A stretch of 64,000 bases of DNA. It comes from Vibrio pomeroyi (lineage in GTDB: Bacteria > Pseudomonadota > Gammaproteobacteria > Enterobacterales > Vibrionaceae). Position numbers and translations under genes: made by a program. This document shows, in pieces, positions 59,773-64,000 of the stretch. Under the pieces are notes generated by a model. It saw nothing but the letters and a program-made list of their open reading frames with translations, was not told where the DNA came from and did not search any database. Within the stretch, counting starts at the first letter, position 1; each line of letters opens with the position of its first letter. The stretch spans positions 1,612,001-1,676,000 of the forward strand of contig CP090854.1 of assembly GCA_041879425.1 (NCBI GenBank), written 5' to 3'.

Positions 59773-62088
59773 ATGCGTAAGGCAGTGTTTCAGTACTGGG
59801 AGAACGTTCGTAGCCTTGAAATTGAAGGGCGTGAAAATAGAAACCTAGAAGGAACGTTTCAAGAAGCAGTTCAATCCTTGCTTACTCACTTCAATTTGCA
59901 AGAATTTGAGTCTGCCGTTTACGAGTCATTCGATACTAGGGGACTACGGCAATCTGCGGGCGGTCAAGCGAGCAAGTTAAGTTCTAGCAAGAGCTACCAT
60001 CATACCGGCCTGAAACTTGTCGAAGTCGCTCATAATCAGGGGACTCGCGATACCGTAAATTGTAAAGCGTCATTCCTAAATCTTTCACCATCGGGTGTCT
60101 TAGCGGATATGGTTGATGCCGGAGCTGTCATTCTCGGTATAAGTGCAACAGCGAGAGCAGACACCGTAATACATAACTTTGATTTTAAATACTTGGATGA
60201 GCGTTTGGGTAAAAAGCTTCTGTCTTTGTCGAGAGAGCAAAAGCAGTGGGTAAATGATTATTATCATAGTAAGCGCAACTATAGAGATAACGGTGTGGTC
60301 TTAACGGTCAAATACCTTAATAGTCGAGATGCATTCCTTGATACTTTATTAGAAGAGTATAAGCCGGAAGCTCGTTCAAGCCACTTTATCCTAAATCATT
60401 ATGTTGGTATTGCGGAATCAGAGCATGCATTTGTTCGGAGCTGGTTGTCTAAGCTATTAGCCAGTATTAAAGCGTTTATCTCAGTTTCTGATAATCGTTA
60501 TATGCTGTCGTTGTTAAACCGCACTCTTGATACAACGCGTCAGGATATTAATGACTTTATTCAGTTCTGCTGCGATAAATGGGCGAAAGAATTTAATGTT
60601 CAAACCAAGACGTTTTTTGGCGTAAACGCCGATTGGATGAGGTTGGTTGGCTATGATGATATTTCCAAACACCTAAATACAGAACCTGGGAAAGTCGTTG
60701 TATTTAGTACATATGCTTCAATGGGAGCGGGTAAAAACCCCGATTACGCAGTTAATTTAGCGTTAGAAGGAGAAAGCCTAATATCCGTTGCCGATGTCAC
60801 TTATAGCACGCAGCAGCGAACCGATATAGACAGTATTTATCTTGAAAAACCTACTCAGCTACTGATGTCAGATGATTATTCGCATACTGCTAACCAGCTT
60901 TGTCAATTCCACCAAATTCTATCTTTGCAAGAGAACGGGGAGTTGTCACCGAAAAGCGCTGAAAGCTGGTGTCGCCAGCAACTTATGGGCATGAGCAGAG
61001 AGCGCTCTTTACAGCAATACTACCAAACAAGTGACTACCAAAGTTCAGTAAGGAAATACATTGAGCAAGCGGTAGGAAGAGCTGGGAGAACCTCTCTGAA
61101 ACGAAAAAAAATTCTCTTGTTTGCTGATTCTGGTTTAAAAGAAATTTTGGCAGAAGAGAGTAGAGAGCCAAGCTTATATTCACACGAGTATGTTGCTTTG
61201 GTTGAAAAAGCGAAATCAGCTAATAAGTCTGTAGTTGAGGACAGGGGTGTCCGACGTTTATTCAACCTTGCTCAAAGAAACAACAAAGACGGTATGCAGT
61301 CAATTAAGGCCCTAGTTCGTCGTCTACATAATCAACCTGCATCTGATAATGATATTCAAGAGTGGCAAGACATTAGAACTCAGTTACTTCGATATCCGAC
61401 GATCGCCTCTCAACCTGAGCGATTCAATCGATTGTACTTACAGTCTATGACCAAAGGGTATTACCGTTACCAAGGTAACTTAGATGGTAATCCGAATGCC
61501 TTCGAGTTATTTGATAGAGTGCCTACTGGTGACATGGTTTCAGAAGAAGCGTGCAGCCTAGCTACGTTACTACAAAACCAATATGTGAGGTCGTGGTTTG
61601 AGCACAGAGGCTTTGCCTGTTCGTGGCAAAAAGAAGTTTATGTAATGACGCCAGTTATGTTTACCAACATTTATAAGGGAGCGTTGGGCGAGCAAGCGGT
61701 AGAGGCAGTATTAAAAGCATTCGATTTTACGTTTGAAGAAGTTCCAAATTCAACTTACGAGCGATTTGACAATAGAGTCATGTTTGCAGGGATTGAGCAA
61801 CCGATCTGGCTAGACAGCAAATACTGGAAGCATGAAGGTAATGAGACCAGCGAAGGCTACAGCTCGAAAATTTCATTGGTGGAAGAAGAGTTTGGGTCCT
61901 CGAAGTTTATTTATGTGAATGCGCTAGGGGATGCTTCAAAACCGATTAGATACTTGGACTCATGCTTCGTAGAAACCTCACCACAGTTAGCTAAAGTCAT
62001 TGAAATTCCGGCACTAATTGATGATGTCAATGCCGACACTAACCTAACAGCAGTACAGGAGTTGATAAAATGGTTACACAACAGCTAG
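59773..62088 (+). CDS. ddmD: DdmD helicase-nuclease, C-terminal part
   Basis: Second frame, 771 residues from ATG 59773, but the protein-like sequence begins about 20 residues earlier (LTRFVNEADVIYQWFLG). Numbered in the restored protein, helicase elements follow: ILGISATARADTVIHNF (about 543), VVVFSTYASMGAGKNPDY, and QAVGRAGRTSLKR with R855 and R858 (motif VI). The C-terminus is a PD-(D/E)XK-like nuclease domain: QPIWLDSKYWKHEG with D1100 and K1102. There is no ribosome site before the 59773 ATG, so independent translation is doubtful. The stop overlaps the ddmE start by 19 bases. Helicase loading with DdmE and plasmid degradation is known for V. cholerae. Confidence 0.88.
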   Translation: MRKAVFQYWENVRSLEIEGRENRNLEGTFQEAVQSLLTHFNLQEFESAVYESFDTRGLRQSAGGQASKLSSSKSYHHTGLKLVEVAHNQGTRDTVNCKASFLNLSPSGVLADMVDAGAVILGISATARADTVIHNFDFKYLDERLGKKLLSLSREQKQWVNDYYHSKRNYRDNGVVLTVKYLNSRDAFLDTLLEEYKPEARSSHFILNHYVGIAESEHAFVRSWLSKLLASIKAFISVSDNRYMLSLLNRTLDTTRQDINDFIQFCCDKWAKEFNVQTKTFFGVNADWMRLVGYDDISKHLNTEPGKVVVFSTYASMGAGKNPDYAVNLALEGESLISVADVTYSTQQRTDIDSIYLEKPTQLLMSDDYSHTANQLCQFHQILSLQENGELSPKSAESWCRQQLMGMSRERSLQQYYQTSDYQSSVRKYIEQAVGRAGRTSLKRKKILLFADSGLKEILAEESREPSLYSHEYVALVEKAKSANKSVVEDRGVRRLFNLAQRNNKDGMQSIKALVRRLHNQPASDNDIQEWQDIRTQLLRYPTIASQPERFNRLYLQSMTKGYYRYQGNLDGNPNAFELFDRVPTGDMVSEEACSLATLLQNQYVRSWFEHRGFACSWQKEVYVMTPVMFTNIYKGALGEQAVEAVLKAFDFTFEEVPNSTYERFDNRVMFAGIEQPIWLDSKYWKHEGNETSEGYSSKISLVEEEFGSSKFIYVNALGDASKPIRYLDSCFVETSPQLAKVIEIPALIDDVNADTNLTAVQELIKWLHNS

Positions 62089-64000
62089 AGCCGTCCTCAC
62101 ACGAACCCTTATCAAACTTAATTGAACAAATATCGATTGATACTGATTGGGTTGATAGAAGCTTCGCGATTTACTGTATCAGTTATAAAGGAATAGACTT
62201 CTCAGAACGACCTAAGCGTTTAGTAACATTAGCGTCTGAAATCTATAAATCCGAATGTGTTTACTGCTTAGTGAAAGGTACCAATAAGGAAGCGTGTTAT
62301 TGGGTGATGTTACCAAAGGACGCTAAATTAGACCTCAAAGACACGTCTTTGGCTATTAAACCAAGTAGCGCTGCCGAGCTACCTACATGGCAATTGGCTC
62401 GTTTACTGATTAAAGCGATACCAAAAGTACTGGGTGGCATTACGCCTGAGATAAAACGCTTTGAAAGTGAAGGTTTGTACTATCACGTTAAAAGCAAAAA
62501 GCTACCCAAAGGGCACTCTGGTTACGAATTAACGACCGTGGAAATCGACTTAGCGCCATGTGCAGCGCTTGGATTCAAACAAACACTGTCAATGAGTGTC
62601 AAAACGTTTTCCCCTTTATCTTGGTTTACGTTAGAGAACGGAGAGATACAAAAAAAGGCAAAGTTTGCTACACGTTATCAACTTGATGATTTTGGGATGT
62701 TGGTAAGCAAATCTATAAAGGGCGATTACATTAAGAAGCCTCTTTACTCTAATGCGAAGAATCGAATTCAGGCGATTGATATCACCAAAGAGTCTTATAG
62801 CGGTTTTCAACTATCTAAGATCGGTATTCTTGAACAGTTCATGCAAGATCTTAAGCAAGCTTATGGCGATTCAGTATCCGTGAAGTTACAGCGGATTCCT
62901 GGAGAAAAGCACAGATTTGTTTCAGATACGGTTGTCAAAAATTACTATGTAGGGCTGTTTGATGCGTTGAAAGAGCATCGTTTGGTGATCTGTGATTTAA
63001 CCGAAAACAAAGATACTGACCCTGCATTAACCTTGCTTCATGGCATCGAGCATCTAGATATAAATGCAGAAATAGCTGAAGTTCCAATTCGTGGTGCATT
63101 GAATATCCTAATTGTTGGTAATAAAAACACCTACAAGTCAGCTGAAGAAGATCCGTATCAGGTTTACCGCAAAAAGTACCAAGATACGGTTTTCCAGTCA
63201 TGCTATCCAGAACGATTATGGGATCGCAGAGGGCAACCAAATCGGCATGTGGTGGAAGTGTTGATAAAAGAACTATTTATCAAGCTAGAAGTCCATACAA
63301 GCAAGCATTTGATTGAGTACCCAAGCGGTCCTGAAGGATGCGTATATTACATGCCTCATCGACCGAAAGGCGAATTTTTAGAGGTTCGAGACGGGCCGTG
63401 GCCAGTGTATGCGTCTAAGTTAGTGGGCGATGAATGGCAATATACACAAGCGACTCAAGGTGATCTTGAAGATCTTGAGCTCGATTTAGGTAATGATAAA
63501 TGGCAAGTATTTCATGGATTTGAACGCTCTCCTGCTATTTATTGGCCGGAGTCGGGTGACTATGCCATTTTCATTGATACTGGTATTCAAATGCTGCCGG
63601 AATTTGAAGTAGTTGCAGAGCGGCTGCGTGAACTTAAAGAAGGGCGTTCACAAGATGTTCCAATTGCATTATTGATTCAGTTCATTGAAGAAAACCCAGA
63701 GAGTAAAGTAGTCAATAAGCTCAGAGCAATACTGTCGGAATGGGATGATACGGCCCTTTTAGCGTTTGATGAGTTTTCGTCAATCTCTTACAAAGGTAAT
63801 GATGAAAAACAATTTTACGATTGGCTGCGCGATCAAGGATTCTTTTTCAAAACGTCAATAAGAGGACAAAGTGAAGGGTTCTTTAATGCATCTTTAGGTT
63901 TTTTCTATAACCGTGAACAGGGAATGTATTTTGCTGGCGGCAAAGGTAGCCCACAAAGCAAAATCGAAAACTTTAGTCATTTATACGTGATAAAACATTC
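62070..64000 (+). CDS. ddmE: DdmE Argonaute-like protein, partial (runs off window)
   Basis: ATG 62070 with AGGAG about nine bases upstream; the start overlaps the ddmD end. The frame stays open for 643 codons to the window end; I recall V. cholerae DdmE as about 690 residues, so some 40 are missing. Domains cannot be told with confidence by eye, but LIVGNKNTYKSAEEDPYQVYRKKYQDTVFQ, NRHVVEVLIKELFIKLEV and EHLDINAEIAEVPIRGALNI look like the MID/PIWI core of divergent prokaryotic Argonautes. No catalytic DEDX set was apparent, as expected: DdmE is a nuclease-dead guide-binding partner that recruits DdmD to plasmids. Confidence 0.82.
   Translation, partial: MVTQQLEPSSHEPLSNLIEQISIDTDWVDRSFAIYCISYKGIDFSERPKRLVTLASEIYKSECVYCLVKGTNKEACYWVMLPKDAKLDLKDTSLAIKPSSAAELPTWQLARLLIKAIPKVLGGITPEIKRFESEGLYYHVKSKKLPKGHSGYELTTVEIDLAPCAALGFKQTLSMSVKTFSPLSWFTLENGEIQKKAKFATRYQLDDFGMLVSKSIKGDYIKKPLYSNAKNRIQAIDITKESYSGFQLSKIGILEQFMQDLKQAYGDSVSVKLQRIPGEKHRFVSDTVVKNYYVGLFDALKEHRLVICDLTENKDTDPALTLLHGIEHLDINAEIAEVPIRGALNILIVGNKNTYKSAEEDPYQVYRKKYQDTVFQSCYPERLWDRRGQPNRHVVEVLIKELFIKLEVHTSKHLIEYPSGPEGCVYYMPHRPKGEFLEVRDGPWPVYASKLVGDEWQYTQATQGDLEDLELDLGNDKWQVFHGFERSPAIYWPESGDYAIFIDTGIQMLPEFEVVAERLRELKEGRSQDVPIALLIQFIEENPESKVVNKLRAILSEWDDTALLAFDEFSSISYKGNDEKQFYDWLRDQGFFFKTSIRGQSEGFFNASLGFFYNREQGMYFAGGKGSPQSKIENFSHLYVIKH

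Noticed and set aside
1..64000. CRISPR arrays, insertion sequences and rRNA genes
   Set aside because: No regularly spaced identical repeats with unique spacers, no transposase frames and no rRNA sequence were seen.

Overview
The window looks like a chromosomal segment of a marine Vibrio, probably of the Splendidus group. The reasons are gene content (DUF2058, DUF1415, DUF3859, RlmF, MetA with MetJ boxes, chitin-type LPMO, an aerolysin homologue), moderate GC content and gene order. The assignment is inference from familiarity, not from a search. No insertion sequence, integrase, rRNA or CRISPR array was seen.

Layout. 1-448 is the 5' part of sbcB (minus strand). 449-1348 is AT-rich and apparently gene-free. 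1349-5503 is a chaperone-usher-like fimbrial operon (DUF4402 pilin, hairpin, minor subunit, chaperone, usher). 5.5-8.7 kb holds a fatty acid hydroxylase/sterol desaturase family protein, a DUF2804 protein and an AraC-type regulator. 8.7-14 kb holds exported membrane-damaging proteins on the minus strand: a sphingomyelinase-type phosphodiesterase with an anchored helical partner resembling lipase chaperones, and a full-length aerolysin homologue. 14.4-21.4 kb is housekeeping and transport (DUF218, LysR/aldo-keto reductase/GlcG, TcyP, SDR, an orphan prepilin) plus a 29-codon ORF with a strong Shine-Dalgarno sequence. 21.8-30.7 kb contains a flavin reductase-like gene cut by an in-frame TGA, then cobT-cobS-cobU-cobC, pepF, astE and btuC-btuD: cobalamin nucleotide-loop assembly and uptake.

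31.4-38.6 kb holds a secreted LPMO, a small repeat-containing exported protein, a beta-barrel protein, a LysR regulator divergent from an exported metallo-beta-lactamase-fold hydrolase, and several small exported proteins including a His-rich one. 38.7-56.7 kb is mostly conserved core (TetR regulators, YhhY acetyltransferase, GGDEF proteins, MFS/LysR pair, tandem zinc-ribbon microproteins, YgjP, RlmF, PilW-like TPR protein, MetA, M20 peptidase, DUF2726).

After two tRNA-Val(GAC) genes (56917-57140) the content changes to plasmid/phage defence: a WYL-domain regulator (minus) divergent from ddmD-ddmE, the helicase-nuclease plus Argonaute-like plasmid-elimination system known from Vibrio cholerae VPI-2. 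Here ddmD is broken by a one-base frameshift near 59707-59720. Restoring one base gives a 1190-residue protein in which the Walker A lysine is K55, the Walker B pair is D272-E273 and the nuclease lysine is K1102, matching my recollection of DdmD numbering. ddmE runs off the window end after 643 codons. This locus is the most interesting part of the window.
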